Assembly: GCF_050948175.1 (NCBI RefSeq)
Contig: NW_027490136.1
Location: 930,001-994,000 of the forward strand
Reading direction: 5' to 3'
Source: Xylocopa sonorina
Taxonomy: Eukaryota; Arthropoda; Insecta; Hymenoptera; Apidae
Length of the DNA stretch: 64,000 nucleotides
Shown one piece after another: positions 1-13,300 of the stretch. Under the pieces are notes generated by a model. The model was not told the origin of the DNA and did not search any database. It worked only from the letters and a program-made list of their open reading frames with translations. The translations under genes and the position numbers were made by a program. Within the stretch, counting starts at the first letter, position 1. Each line of letters starts with the position of its first letter.

Positions 1-540
1 TTGAAGTGAATGCGAGGTACACCTAAGTCTCCACAATGAATATTATATCTTATCATGAAACATAGAAATGAGATGCGATATCGCGTTTTGAGAAGCATTA
101 GAACTCTATTGCTTCGATACGTAGATATCTGGAAACGCTATTTCCCAGCAAGGAAGTGTCGCATTTACATTCTTTTGTTGTGAATACGAGGTATACATAA
201 CACTGCACAATGAATATTATATCTTATCATGAAACATAGAAATGAGATGCGATATCGTGTTTTAAGAAACATTAGAAATCTATTGCTTCGATGCGTAGAC
301 ATGTGGAAACGTAATTCCCTAGAAAGGAAGTGTTGCATTTGCATTCTCTTGAGAGGAATACGGTGTATACATGACACTTCGGAATGAATATTATATCTTA
401 TGGTGAAACATAGAAATGAGATTGGATATGGCGTTTCAAGAAGCATTAGAGCTCTATTTCTTCGATACGTAGATATCTGAAAACCTTATTTCCTAGCAAG
501 GAAGTGTCGCATTTACATTCATTTGAGGTGAATACGAGGT
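1..540 (-). repeat. 174-bp satellite block, reverse orientation (partial)
   Basis: About three monomers of the window-wide satellite read in reverse orientation (AAGGAAGTGTCGCATTTACA, GATGCGATATCGCG). The last monomer, with GGCGTTTCAAGAAGC and GAAAACCTTATTTCC, is the reverse complement of the monomer just right of spacers A2 and A3 (about 27860-28020 and 52690-52850). This block is therefore an inverted copy of that flank. It is open at the left window edge. No gene is seen. Confidence 0.95.
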
Positions 541-600
541 ATCACGTCCGGTGAAACTATTTTCCGCTGCTCCGGAGGCTTTACGACACGAGCCTATTTT

Positions 601-1062
601 TCAGTAATTCGGTTCGCGGGATCGCGTTAAGACCGTGTCCGTCAATTTCGGCTGACGCGACACTAGCGAAATCACTCGCGATAATAAGGGAATGACCCTA
701 TCTTTCGATGACTTCTCTCGATTTGTACGTAGAAACGGCGTGGAGGATCTTTCGCTGGGATCGTAGCGGATTTCGTTCTGTTGGCTGCTACGGAAATCTC
801 GATCAGTCGCCAGCGAAGAGGAGGACGGCGGTCGGAATTCAGCGATGATGCTGAATGTGGCAGAATCGGAGTGATGCGTCGTGGTGTCTGGATCGGAAGC
901 GTGTACGGTCGTTTCGGAAAGCGGCGTCTGGGCTGGTGCGAAGGCAGTTTGCTGGTATACGAGGACTCTCGGAATGCCCTCCAAATATTCACGCACAAGT
1001 GATCCTATGAAATTCTTCCTACTCGCACGTCGCGTTCTTCGCAAACCGGAAGCACGATTCAT
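601..1062 (-). CDS. Hypothetical 153-aa ORF in the A1-specific insert
   Basis: An open frame of 153 codons lies almost wholly inside the 782 bp present only in A1; its stop codon falls at the insert boundary. The product is rich in Ser, Arg and Thr, basic at the N-terminus (RRTRRASRKN near residues 9-18), and low in complexity around residues 50-85. No transmembrane segment, zinc knuckle or enzyme motif was recognised. It could be the start of a retroelement gag-like protein or a fragment of a host gene, but it could equally be chance: the region is GC-rich and overlapping frames are also open. It is not present in A2 or A3, so conservation gives no support. No function is assigned. Confidence 0.15.
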   Translation of the reverse strand: MNRASGLRRTRRASRKNFIGSLVREYLEGIPRVLVYQQTAFAPAQTPLSETTVHASDPDTTTHHSDSATFSIIAEFRPPSSSSLATDRDFRSSQQNEIRYDPSERSSTPFLRTNREKSSKDRVIPLLSRVISLVSRQPKLTDTVLTRSREPNY

Positions 1063-1873
1063 TCACCAGGTTTTTCTGTACTTTCGACTAAGATCTGAAG
1101 GGTAAGCGGTGGTCTCAACGTCACAAAGCCGATTTCTATACTCCTTCAATTTGATGAAGATCAACCCCAGTTGTATGGAAGAACCCGTGGAAGAATTCGT
1201 AGTTAAATGTAATGTTAAAAGTAGAACTAGTATTATAAACACTTGATAAAATTAATGGATGTGGAAATAGTAGACTTGCTAAAAGAACTTGTACTTGGAT
1301 ATAGTAATAGTAAAAATAAAATATATTCTAGGTTTAAAGTATATAATAACTGGAATTATTCTAAGTCTAAGACTAAGTTAGAATGGAAATAGAAATACGA
1401 TGCCTGAACCCCACATTGAGGTGGCTAACGATCTAGAACTAGAGGTTTCGACTCCTCGGTAGGAGATCTCGAGTCAGAGTGTGTGCTCTGGAGACGCGTC
1501 TCTGACCTCCTCGGTTCGCGGGGCGCTACGGTCGCGGACGCTCGTGGTAGGGAGATCGCAAGTTCCGCGACTGGGGGACTCGCGTCTCGAGGCGGAGAGC
1601 GCGCGGTCCAGCGAGTGGGGACCCGCGGCTCGTGGTGGGGCTAGCGGCGCATGCCGCTGGCCGGACGCATCTTACTTAGTGTAACTTAGATCTAAGAATT
1701 CTCATATATGCGTCATGATATGGTATGTATGTCCTAGCTTAGAAGTAATATATAGGGTCTAGCAGATCCTGTTCCCGGAATTGGAAAAGACCCCATTCAG
1801 GTGATGGGCTGCGGCTACGTCTTCCTGCAGGACGGAACCCTCGGTGCGAGGGAGATAGGGCTGCCCGTCCTTA

Positions 1874-1992
1874 GTGCGGGCGAGACAGGTATAATCGGTG
1901 GTGCGAGTGAGACACTGGTGCCCGGTACGAGCGAGACAGGTATACTCGGCGGTGCGAGTGAGGCAGCGGAACTCGGTGTGAGTGAGCGCGTG
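1874..1992 (+). repeat. Short minisatellite in spacer A1 (about 26-bp unit)
   Basis: Four to five degenerate units built on GTGCGAGTGAGACAGGTATA follow one another. A2 and A3 have about 51 bp less here (roughly two units), visible as a 17-residue in-frame difference in the overlapping 114-aa and 97-aa reading frames. The repeat gives those frames their Gly-Ala-Ser-Glu pattern; they are probably not genes. Confidence 0.7.
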
Positions 1993-2125
1993 CAGGTATG
2001 CGCGCGCGAAAACTTCCAGTTGCTGGTTCTGCAGGCGAGTTTGGCTGGTTGCATGCGTCCAGGGGTTGATGCTGGGGGGTGCGACGAGGTTGATGGGTGG
2101 CAGGCGGTACGCCTGACGTCACAAA

Positions 2126-5100
2126 ATGCGACACTTCCTTTCTAGGAAGTTACGTTCCCAGATATCTCTGTATCGAAGCTATAGAGTTCTAATTCTCCTT
2201 AAAGCGAGATATCGCACCTCATCTCTATGTCTCATGATAAGATATAATATTCATTGCGAGGTGTTATGTATTCCTCGTCTACACTTCAAATGAACGTAAA
2301 TGCGACACTTCCTTTCTAGGAAATAGCCTCTCCAGATATCTACGTATCGTAGCAATAGAGTTCTAATGCTTCTTATAACGCGATATCGCATCTCATTTCT
2401 ATGTTTCATGAAAAGATATAATATTCATTGCGAATTGTCGTGTATACCACGTATTCACATCAAAAGAATGTAAATGCGACACTACCGTGCTAGGAAATAG
2501 CGTCTCCAGATATCTACGAATCGTAGCAATAGAGTTCCAATGCTTCTTAAAACTCGATATCGCATCTGATTTCTATATTTCATGATAAGATATAATATCC
2601 ATTGCGAAGTGTCACTTATTCCACGTATTCACTTCAAATGAATGTAAATGCGACACTTACTTGCTAGGAAATAGCGTTTGCAGTTGTCTCCGTATCGAAA
2701 CAATAGAGTTCTAATGCCTCTTAAGTCGCGATACCGCATCTCATTTCTATGTTTCGTGATAAGATATAATATTCATTGCGAAGTGCCATGTATACCTCGT
2801 ATTCACTTCAAATGAATGTAAATGCGACACTTCCATGCTAGGAAAAAGAGTTTGCAGATGTCTACGTATCGTAGGAATAGAGTTCTAATGCTTCTTAAAA
2901 CGAGATGTCGCATTTCATTTCTATGTTTCGTGATAAGATATAATATTCATTGTGTAATGTTATGTATACCTCGTATTCACTTTAATGGAATGTAAGTGCG
3001 ACAATTCCTTGCTAGGAAATAACATTTGCAGGTGTCTACGCATCGTAGCAATAGAGTTCTAGTGCTCCTTAAATCGCGATATCGCATCTCACTTCTATGT
3101 TTCGAGATAAGATATAATATTCATTGCGAAGTGTTATGTATACCTCGTATTCACTTCAAATTAATGTAAATGCTACACTTCCATGCTAGGAAATAGCGAT
3201 TGCAGATGTGCACGTATCGTAGCAATAGAGTTCTAATGCTTCTTAAAACGCGATATCGCATCTCACTTCTATGTTTCATGATAAGATATAATATTCATTG
3301 CGAAGTGTCATGTATACCTCGTATTCACTTCAAGAGAATGTAAATGCGACACTTCCATGCTAGGAAGTAGCGTTTGCAGATGTCTACGTATATTAGCAAA
3401 AGAGTTCTAACGCTTCTCAAAACGCGATATCGCATCTCATTCCTATGTTTCATTATAAGATATAATACTCATTGCGAAGTGTCATGTATACCTCGTATTC
3501 AATCCAAAAGAATGTAAATGCGACACTTCCATGCTAGGGAATAGCGATTCCAGATGTCTACGTATCGTAGCAATAGAGTTCTTATGCTTCTTAAAATGCG
3601 ATATCGCACCTCATTCCTATGTTTCATGATAAGATATAATATTCATTCCGAAGTGTCATGTATACCTCGTATTAACTTCAAAAGAATGTAAATGCGACAC
3701 ATGCATGCTAGGAAATAGCGTTTGCAGATGTCTACATATCGTAGCGATAGAGTTCTAATGCTACTTAAAACGGGATGTTGCATTTCATTTCTATGTTTCG
3801 AGATAAGATATAATATACATTGTGGAGTGTTATGTATACCTCGTATTCACTTCAGAAAAATGTAATTGCGACACTTCCATGCTAGGGAATAGCGTTTGCA
3901 GATGTCTACGTATCGTAGCAATAGAGTTCTAATGCTTCTCAAAACGAGATGTCGCATTTCATTTCCATGTTTCGTGATAAGATATAATATTCATTGTGCA
4001 GTGTTATGTATACCTCGTATTCACTTGAAAAGAATGTAAATGCGACACTTCCTTGCTAGGAAATATTTTTTGCAGATGTCTACGTATCGTAGGAATAGAG
4101 TTCTAATGCTTCTTAAAACGCGATATCGCATCTCACTTCTATGTTTCATGATAAGATATAATATTCATTGCGAAGTGTCATGTATACCTCGTATTCACTT
4201 CAACAGAATGTAAATGCGAAACTCACATGCTAGGAAATATTGTTTGCAGATGTCTACGTTTCACAGCAATAGAGTTCTAATGCTTCTTAAAACGCGATAT
4301 TGCATCTCACTTCTATGTTTCATGATAAGATATAATATTCATTGCGAAGTGTCATGTATATCTCGTATTCACTACAAAAGAATGTAAATGCGACACTCCC
4401 ATGCTAGGAAATAGCGTTTGCAGATGTCTACGTATCGTAGCAATAGGGTTCTAATGCTTCTAAAACGCGATATCGCATCTCAATTCTATGTTTCATGATA
4501 AGATATAATATTCATTGCGAAGTGTCATGTACACCTCGTATTCACTTCAAAAGTATGTAAATGCGACACTTCCATGCTAGTAAATAGCGTTTGCAAGTGT
4601 CTAGGTATCGTAGGAATAGAATTCTAATGCCTCTTAAAACGCGATATCGCATCTCACTTCTATGTTTCATGATAAGATATAGTATCCATTGCGAAGTGTC
4701 ATGTATATCTCGTATTCACTTCAAAAGAATGTAAATGCGAAACTTCCATGCTAGGAAATAGCGTTTGCAGATGTCTACGTATCGTAGCAATAGAGTTCTA
4801 ATGCTTCCTAAAATGAGAAGTCGTATTTCATTACTATGTTTCATGATAAGTTATAATATTCATTGCGAAGTGCCATGTATACCTCGTATTCACTTCAAAT
4901 GAATGTAAATGCGACACTTACATGCTAGGAAATAGCGTTTGCAGATGTCTACGTATCGTAGGAATAGAGTACTAATGCTTCTCAAAACGAGATGTCGCAT
5001 TTCATTCCTATGTTTCGTGATAAGATATAATATTCATTGTAGAGTGTTATGTATACCTCGTATTCACTTCAAGAGAATGTAAATGCGACACTTCCATGCT

Positions 5101-8100
5101 AGGAAATAGCGTTTGCAGATGTCTACGTATCGTAGCAATAGAGTTCTTATGCTTCTTAAAACGCGATATCGCATTTCACTTCTAAGTTTCATGATAAGAT
5201 ATAATATATTCATTGCGATGTGTCATGTATACCTCGTATTATCTTCAAAAGAATGTAAATGCGGCACTTCCATGCTAGGAAATAGCGTTTGCAGATGTCT
5301 ACGTATCGTAGCAATAGAGTTCTAATGCTTCTTAGAACGAGATGTCGCATATCACTGCTATGTTTCATGATAAGAAATATTATTCATTATGGAGTGTTAT
5401 GTATACCTCGTATTCACTTCAAAAGAATGTGAATGCGACACTTCCATGCTAGGAAATAGCATTTGCAGATGTCTACGTATCGTAGCAATAGAGTTTTAAT
5501 GCTACTAAAAACGAGATGTTGCATTTCATTTCTATGTTTCGAGATAAGATATAATATTCATTGTGGAATGTTATGTATACCTCGTATTCACTTCAAAAGA
5601 ATGTAAATGCGACACTTCCTTGCTAGGAAATAACGTTTGCAGATGTCTGCGCATCGTAGCAATAGAGTTTTAATGCTACTAAATACGAGATGTCGCATTT
5701 CATTTCTATGTTTCGTAATAAGATATAATATTCATTGTGTAATGCTATGTATACCTCGTATTCACTTCAAACGAATGTAAATGCGACACTTCCATGCAAG
5801 GAAATAGAGTTTGCAGATGTCTACGTATCGTAGCAACAGAGTTCTAATGCTTCTTAAAACGAGATGTCGCATTTCATTTCTATGTTTCGTGATAAGATAT
5901 AATATTCATTGTGGAGTGTTATGTATACCTCGTATTCACTTGAAAAGAATGTAAATGCGACACTTCCTTGCTAGGAAATATTGTTTGCAGATGACTACGT
6001 ATCGTAGCAATAGAGTTCTAATTCTTCTTAAAACGCGATATCGCATCTCACTTCTATGTTTCATGATAAGATATAATATTCATTGCGAAGTGTCATGTAC
6101 ATCTCGTATTCACTTCATAAGAATGTAAATGCGACCCTTCCATGCTAGGAAATAGCGTTTGCAGATGTCTACGTATCGTAGCAATAGAGTTCTAATGCTT
6201 CTTAGAACGAGATGTCGCATTTCATTTCTATGTTTCGTGATAAGATATATTATTCATTGCGAAGTGCCATGTATACCTCGTATTCACTTGAAAAGAATGT
6301 AAATGCGACACTTCCTTGCTAGGAAATATTGTTTGCAGATGACTACGTATCGTAGCAATAGAGTTCTAATGCTTCTTAAAACGCGATATCGCATCTCACT
6401 TCTATGTTTCATGATCAGATATAATATTCATTGCGAAGTGTCATGTATACCTCGTACTCACTACAAAAGAATGTAAATGCGACCCTTCCATGCTAGGAAA
6501 TAGCCTTTGCAGATGTCTACGTATCGTAGCAATAGAGTTCTAATGCTTCTTAGTACGCGATATCGCATCTCTCTTCTATGCTTCATGATAGGATATAATA
6601 TTCATTGCGAAGTGTCATGTATACCACGTATTCACTTCAAAAGAATGTAAATGCGACACTTGCATGCTAGGAAATAGCGTTTGCAGATGTCTACATATCG
6701 TAGCGATAGAGTTCTAATGCTACTTAAAACGAGATGTTGCATTTCATTTCTATGTTTCGAGATAAGATATAATATACATTGTGGAGTGTTATGTATACAT
6801 CGTATTCACTACCGAAAAATGTAAATGAGACACTTCCGTGCTAGGGAATAGCGTTTGCAGATGTCTACGTATCGTAGCAATAGAGTTCTAGTGCATCTTA
6901 AAACGCGATATCGCACCACACTCCTATGTTTCATCATAAGGTATGATATTCATTGCGAAGTGTCATGTATACCTCGTATTCACATCAAAAGAATGTAAAT
7001 GCGACACTTCCTTGCTAGGAAATAGCGTTTGCAGATGTCTACGTATCGTTGCAATAGAGTTCTAATGTTTCTATTAACGGGATATCGCATCTCATTTCTA
7101 TGTTTCATGACAAGAAATAATATTCATTGCGAAGTGTCATGTATACCTCGTATTCACTTCAAAAGAATGTAAATGCGACAATTCTTTGCTAGGAAATAGC
7201 GTTTGCAAATGTCTACGTATCGGAGCAATAGGGTTCTAATGCTTCATAAAATGCGATATCGAATCTCAATTCTGTGTTTCAGGATAAGGTATAATATTCA
7301 TTGCGAAGTTTCACGTTCACCTCCTATTCACTTCAAAAGAATGTAAATGCGACACTTCCTTGCTAGGACATAGCGTTTGCAGAGGTCTACATATCGTAGC
7401 AATAGAGTTCTAACGCTTCTTAAAACGCGATATCGCATCTCACTTCTATGTTACATGATATGATATAATGTTCATTGCGAAGTGTCATGCATACCTCGTA
7501 TTCACTCCAAACGAATGTAAATGCGACTATTCCTTGCTAGGAAATAGCGTTTGCAGATGCCTACGTATGGTAGCAATGGAGTTCTAATGCTACTTAAATC
7601 GCGATATCGCATCCCATTTCTATGTTTCATGATAAGGTATAATGTTCATTGCGAAGTGTCATGTATACCTCGTATTCACATCAAAAGAATGTAAATGCGA
7701 CACTACCTTTCTAGGAAATAGCGTTTGCAGATGTCTACGTACCGTAAACACAGAGTTCTAATACTGCTTAAAACGCCATATCGCATCTCACTTCTATGTT
7801 TCATGATAAGGTATAATATTCATTGCGAAGTGTCACGTACACCTCCTATTCACTTCAATAGAATGTAAAAGCGACACTTCCTTGCTAGGAAATAGCGTTT
7901 GCAAATGTCTACGTATCGGAGCAATAGGGTTCTAATGCTTCATAGAACGCGATATCGCAACTCAATTCTATGTTTCATGATAAGCCATAATATCCATTGC
8001 GAAATGTGATGTATACCTCGTATTTGCTTCAAAAGAATGTAAATGCGACACTTACTTGCAAGGAAGTAGCGTTCCCAGATGTCTATGTATCGAAACAATA

Positions 8101-11100
8101 GATATCTAATGCATCTTAAAACGAGATGTCGCATCTCGTTTCTATGTTTCACGATAAGATATAATATTCATTGCGAAGTGTCATGTATACCTCGTATTCA
8201 CTTCAAAAGAATGTAAATGCGACACTTCCTTGTTAGGAAATAGCGTTTGCAAATGTCTACGTATCGCAGAAATAGGGTTCTAATGCTTCATAAAACGCGA
8301 TATCGCATCTCAATCCTATATATTCATGAAAAGATATAATATCCATTCCGAAGTGTCATGTATACCACGTATTCACTTCAAATGAATGTAAATGCGACAC
8401 TTCCTTGCTTGGAAGTAGCGTTTGCAGATGTCTACGTATCGTAGCAATAGTGTTCTAATACTGGTTAAAACGCGATATCGCATCTCACTCCTATGTTTCA
8501 TGACGAGGTATAATATTCACTGCGAAGTGTCACGTACACCTCCTATTCACATCAAAAGAATGTAAATGCGACACTTCCTTACTAGGAAATAGCGTTTGCA
8601 GAGGTCTACGTATCGTAGCAATAGAGTTCTAACGCTTCTTAAACGCGATATCACATCTCATTTCTATGCTTCATGATAAGATATAATATTCATTGCGAAG
8701 TTTCACTTATACCTCGTATTCACTTCAAATGAATGTAAATGCGACACTTCCTTTCTAGGAAATAGCGATTGCAGATATGTTCGTATCGTAGCAATAGCGT
8801 TCTGGCACTTCTTAAAACGCGATATCGCATCTCATTTCTATGTTTCATGATGAGATATAATATTCATTGCGAATTGTCGTGTACGCCTCGTATTCGCTTC
8901 AAAAGAATGTAAATGCGACACTTCCTTGCTAGGAAATAGCGTTTGCAGAGGTCTACGTATCGTAGCAAAAGAGTTCTAACGATTCTTAAAACGCGATATT
9001 GCATTTCATTTCCATGTTTCATGATAAGATATAATATTCATTGCGAAGTGTCATGTATACCTCGAATTCACTTCAAAAGAATGTAAATGCGACACTTCCA
9101 TGCTAGGAAATAGCGTTTGCAGATATTTATGTATCGTAGCAATAGGGTTCTAATGCTACTTAAAACGAGATGTCGCATTTCATTTCTATGTTTCGTGATA
9201 AGATACAATATTCATTGCGAATTGTTATGTATATCTCGTACTCACTTCAAAAGAATGTAAATGCGACACTTCCATGCTAGGAAATAGCGTTTGCCGATGT
9301 CTACGTATCGTAAAAATAGAGTTCTAGTGCTTCTTAAATCGCGATATCGCATCTCATTTCTATGTTTCGTGATAAGATATAATATTCATTGCGAAGTGTC
9401 ATGTACTCCTCGTATTCAATTCAAAAGAAACTAAATGCGAATATTGCTTGCTAGGAAATAGCGTTTGCAGATGTCTACGTATCGTAGCAATAGAGTTCTA
9501 ATGCTACTTAAATCGCGATATCGCATCTCTCTTCTATGTTTCATGGTAAGGTATAATATTCATTGCGAAGAGTCATGTATACCTCGTATTCACTTCAAAA
9601 GAATGTAAATGCGACGTTTCCATCCTAGGAAATAGCGTTCGCAGATGTCTACGTATCGTAGCAATAGAGCCCTAAACTTCTTAAAACGAGATGTCGCATT
9701 TAATTTCTATGATTCGTGATAAGGTATAATATTCATTGCGAAGTGTCATGTATACCTCCTATTCACACCAAACGAATGTAAATGCGACACATCCTTGCTA
9801 GGAAATAGCGTCTGCAGATGTCTACGCATCGAGGCAATAGAGTTCTAATGCTTCTTAAAACTCGATATCGCATCTCACTTCTATGTTTCTTGAATAGATA
9901 TAATATTCATTGCGAAGTGTCATGTATACCTCGTATTCACTTCAAAAGAATGTAAATGCAACTATTCCTTGCTTGGAAATAGCGTCTGCAGATGTCTACG
10001 CATCGAGGCAATAGGAATCTAATGCTTCTTAAAACGCTATATCGCATCTCACTTCTATGTTACATGATAAGATATAATGTTCATTGCGAAGTGTCATGCA
10101 TACCTCGTATTCACTTCAAAAGAATGTAAATGCGAATCTTCCTTGCTCGGAAATAGCGTTTGCAGGTGTCTACGTATCGTAGCAATAGAGTTCTGATGCT
10201 TCTCAAAACGCGACATAGCATCTCATTTATATGCTTCATGATAAGATATAATATTCATTGCGAAGTGTCATGTATACCTCGTATTCACTTCAAAAGAATG
10301 TAAATGCGACTATTGCTTGCTAGGAAATAGCATTTGCAGATGTCTACGTATCGTAGCGATAGAGTTCTAATGCTACTTATATCGCGATATCGCCTCTCAT
10401 TTCTATGTTTCGTGATAAGATATAATATTCATTGCGAAGTGTCATGTACACCTCGTATTCACTTCAAAGGAATGTAAATGCGACACGTCCGTGCTAGGAA
10501 ATAGCGTTTGCAGATGTCTACGTATCGAAGCAATAGAGTTCTGATGCTCCTTAAAACGCGATATCGCATCTCATTTGTGTTTCATGATAACATATAGTAT
10601 TCATTCCGAAGTGTTATGTACACCTCGTCTACACTTCAAAAGAATGTAAGTGCCACACCTCCATTCTAGGAAATGCGTTTCCAGATATCTACGTATAGAA
10701 CCAATAGTGTTACAATATTTCTTAAAACGCGATATAGAATCTCGTTTCTATGTTCCATGATATGATATAGTATTCATTGCGAAGTGTTATGTATAGCTCG
10801 TCTACACATCAAAAGAATGTAAATGCCACAATTCCTTGCTAGGAAATGCGTTTCCAGATGTCTACGTATCAAAGCATTAGAGTTCTAATGCGTCTTAAAA
10901 CGCGATATCGCGTCTCATTTCTATGTTTCACGATATGATATAAAATTCATTGTGAAGTGTTATGTATACCTCGTCTACACATCAAAAGAATGTAACTGCC
11001 ACATTTCCTTCCTAGGAAATAGCGTTTCCAGATTTCTACGTATCGAAGCAATACAGTTCTAATGATCCTTTAAACGCGATATCGCTTCTCAATTCTATGT

Positions 11101-13300
11101 TGCATGATAAGCTTTAATATTCACAGCGAAGTGTTATGTATACCTCGTCTACACATCAAACGAATGTAAATGCCACATTTCCTTGCTAGGAAATAGCGTT
11201 TCCAGATTTCTACGTATCGAAGCTATAGGGTTGTAACGCTTCTTCAAACGCGACATCGCATCTCAGTTCTATGTATCACGATAAGATATAATATTCATTG
11301 CGAAGAGATATGTATACCTCGTCTACACTTGAAAAGAATGTAAATTCCACACCTCCTTTCTAGGAAATGCGTTTCCAGACGTCTACGTATCGAAGCAACA
11401 GAGTTCTTATGCTTCTTAAAAAGCGATATCGCATCGCAGTTCTATGTTTCATGATAAGATATAATTATTCATTGCGAAGGTTTATGTATACCTCGTCTAC
11501 ATTTCCAAAGAATGTAAATGTCACACATCCTTGCTAGGAAATATCGTTTCCAGATGACTACATATCGAAGCAATAGAGTTGTATCGCTTCTTAAAACACG
11601 ATAACGCATTTCAGTTTTGTGTTTCACGATAAGATATAATATTCATTGCGAAGTGTTAGGTATACCTCGAATACACTTCAAAAGAATGTAAATGCCACAC
11701 TTCCTTGCTAGGAAAAGCGTTTCCAGATTTCTATGTATCGAAGCAATAGAGTTCTGATGCTCCTTAAAACGCGATATCGCATCTCATTTGTATGTTTCAT
11801 GATAACATATAGTATTCATTCCGAAGTGTTATGTACACCTCGTCTACACTTCAAAAGAATGTAAGTGCCACACCTCCTTTCTAGGAAATGCGTTTCCAGA
11901 TATCTACGTATAGAACAAATAGTGTTCCAATATTTCTTAAAACGCGATATAGAATCTCGTTTCTATGTTCCATGATATGATATAGTATTCATTACGAAGT
12001 GTTATGTATAGCTCGTCAACACTTCAAAAGCATGAAAGTGCCACACCTCCTTTCTAGGAAATGCGTTTCAGATATCTACGTATAGAAGCAATACAGTTCT
12101 AATGCTCCTTTAATCGCGATATCGCATCTCAATTCTATGTTGCATGATAAGTTATAATATTCACAGCGAAGTGTTATGTATAAGACGTATACACTTCAAA
12201 TGAATATAAATGCCACACTTCCTTGCTAGGGAATAGCGTTTCCAGATTTCTGCGTATAGAAGCAATAGCGTTTTAATGCTTCTTAAAGCGCGATATCGCA
12301 CCTCAGTTCTATGTTGTACGATAAGACATAATATTCATTGCGAAATGTTACGTATACCACGTCTACACTTCAAGTGAATGTGAATGCCACACATTCTTGC
12401 CAGGAAATGCGTTTCCAGATGACTACGTATCGAAGCAATGTATTTCCAATGCTTCCTCAAGCGCGATATCGCATCTCATTTGTATGTTTCATGATAAGAT
12501 ATAATATTCATAGCGAAGTGATATGTATAGCTCGTCTACACTTCAAAAGATAGTAAATGCAACACTTCCATGCTAGGAAATAGTGCTTCCTGGTCTCCAC
12601 GTATCGAAGCAATAGAGTTCTAATGCTACTTGAAACGCAATATCTTATCTCATTTCTATGTTTCATGATAAGATATAGCAGTCATTGCGATGTGTTATGT
12701 ATACCTCCTCTACATTCCAAAGGAATGTAAATGTTACACTTCCTTGCTGGGCAATAGCGTTCCCAGATGTCTACGTATCGAAGCAATACAGGTTTAATGC
12801 GTCTCAAAACGCGATATCGCTTCCTATTTCTATGTTTCGTGATAAGATGTAATATTCGTTGCGTAGTGTTATGCATACCTTGTCTACACTTCAAAAGAAT
12901 GTAAATGCCACACTTTCTTGCCAGAAAGTAGCGTATGCAGATATCTACCTATCGAAGCAGTGGAGTTCTATTGCTTCTTAAAACGCGATGTCGCATCGCA
13001 ATTCTATGTTTCATGATATAATACAAGATTCATTACGAAGTGTTATTTATACCTCGTCTACACTTCAAAAGAATGTAAATGCACACTTCCTTGCTAGGAA
13101 ATGCATTTCCAGATGTCTACATATCGAAGAAATGGAGATCTAATGCTTCTTAAAACTCGATACCGCATCTCATTTCTATGTTTCATGGTAAGATATAATA
13201 TTCATCGGGACGTGTTGCATACATCGTCTACACTTCAAAGGAATGAAAATGCCACGCATCCTTGCTAGGAAATGCGTTTCCAGATGACTACGTATCGAAG
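2126..13300 (+). repeat. 174-bp satellite block, forward orientation (about 64 monomers)
   Basis: The period measured between successive TGCGACAC motifs is 174 bp (2823, 2997, 3171, 3345). The monomer carries conserved GCTAGGAAATAGCG, the dyad CTACGTATCGTAG, CGCGATATCGCATCTC, ATGTTTCATGATAAG and ATAATATTCATTGCG. Monomers differ by scattered substitutions and small indels. The first few monomers mirror the left flank of spacer A3. From about 10590 onward a different subfamily takes over. No gene is supported: ORFs here run through monomers because 174 is divisible by three. Confidence 0.97.
10590..13300 (+). repeat. Satellite subfamily zone next to spacer B1 (GCCACAC / CGTCTACAC type)
   Basis: Monomers change from TGCGACAC with CGTATTCACTTC to TGCCACAC with CGTCTACACTTC, and from TTGCAGATG to TTCCAGAT. 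The dyad also weakens to CTACGTATCGAAG. The same variant block sits left of B2 (about 34090-35000) and B3 (about 58055-58970), so it is a positional subfamily, not random drift. Confidence 0.85.

Larger units (their letters stand above)
541..2125 (-). repeat. Spacer A1: GC-rich interspersed element, long form, inverted
   Basis: Non-satellite sequence between two divergently oriented satellite arms. Its outer parts (541-602 and 1385-2125) are the reverse complement of spacers A2 and A3. The middle 782 bp (603-1384) is absent from those copies. Read on the minus strand it begins TGTGACGTCAGGCG and ends CCGGACGTGATA, a 12-bp imperfect terminal inverted repeat (9 of 12 by eye). It contains a TATA-like CCTATATATTAC. 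The size, TG start and TATA box would suit an LTR-like element, but no primer-binding site, clear target duplication or recognisable gag/pol was seen. The class is left open. Confidence 0.7.

Noticed and set aside
2126..13300. CRISPR array
   Set aside because: The repeat is a contiguous 174-bp tandem satellite without unique spacers, in a eukaryotic context.
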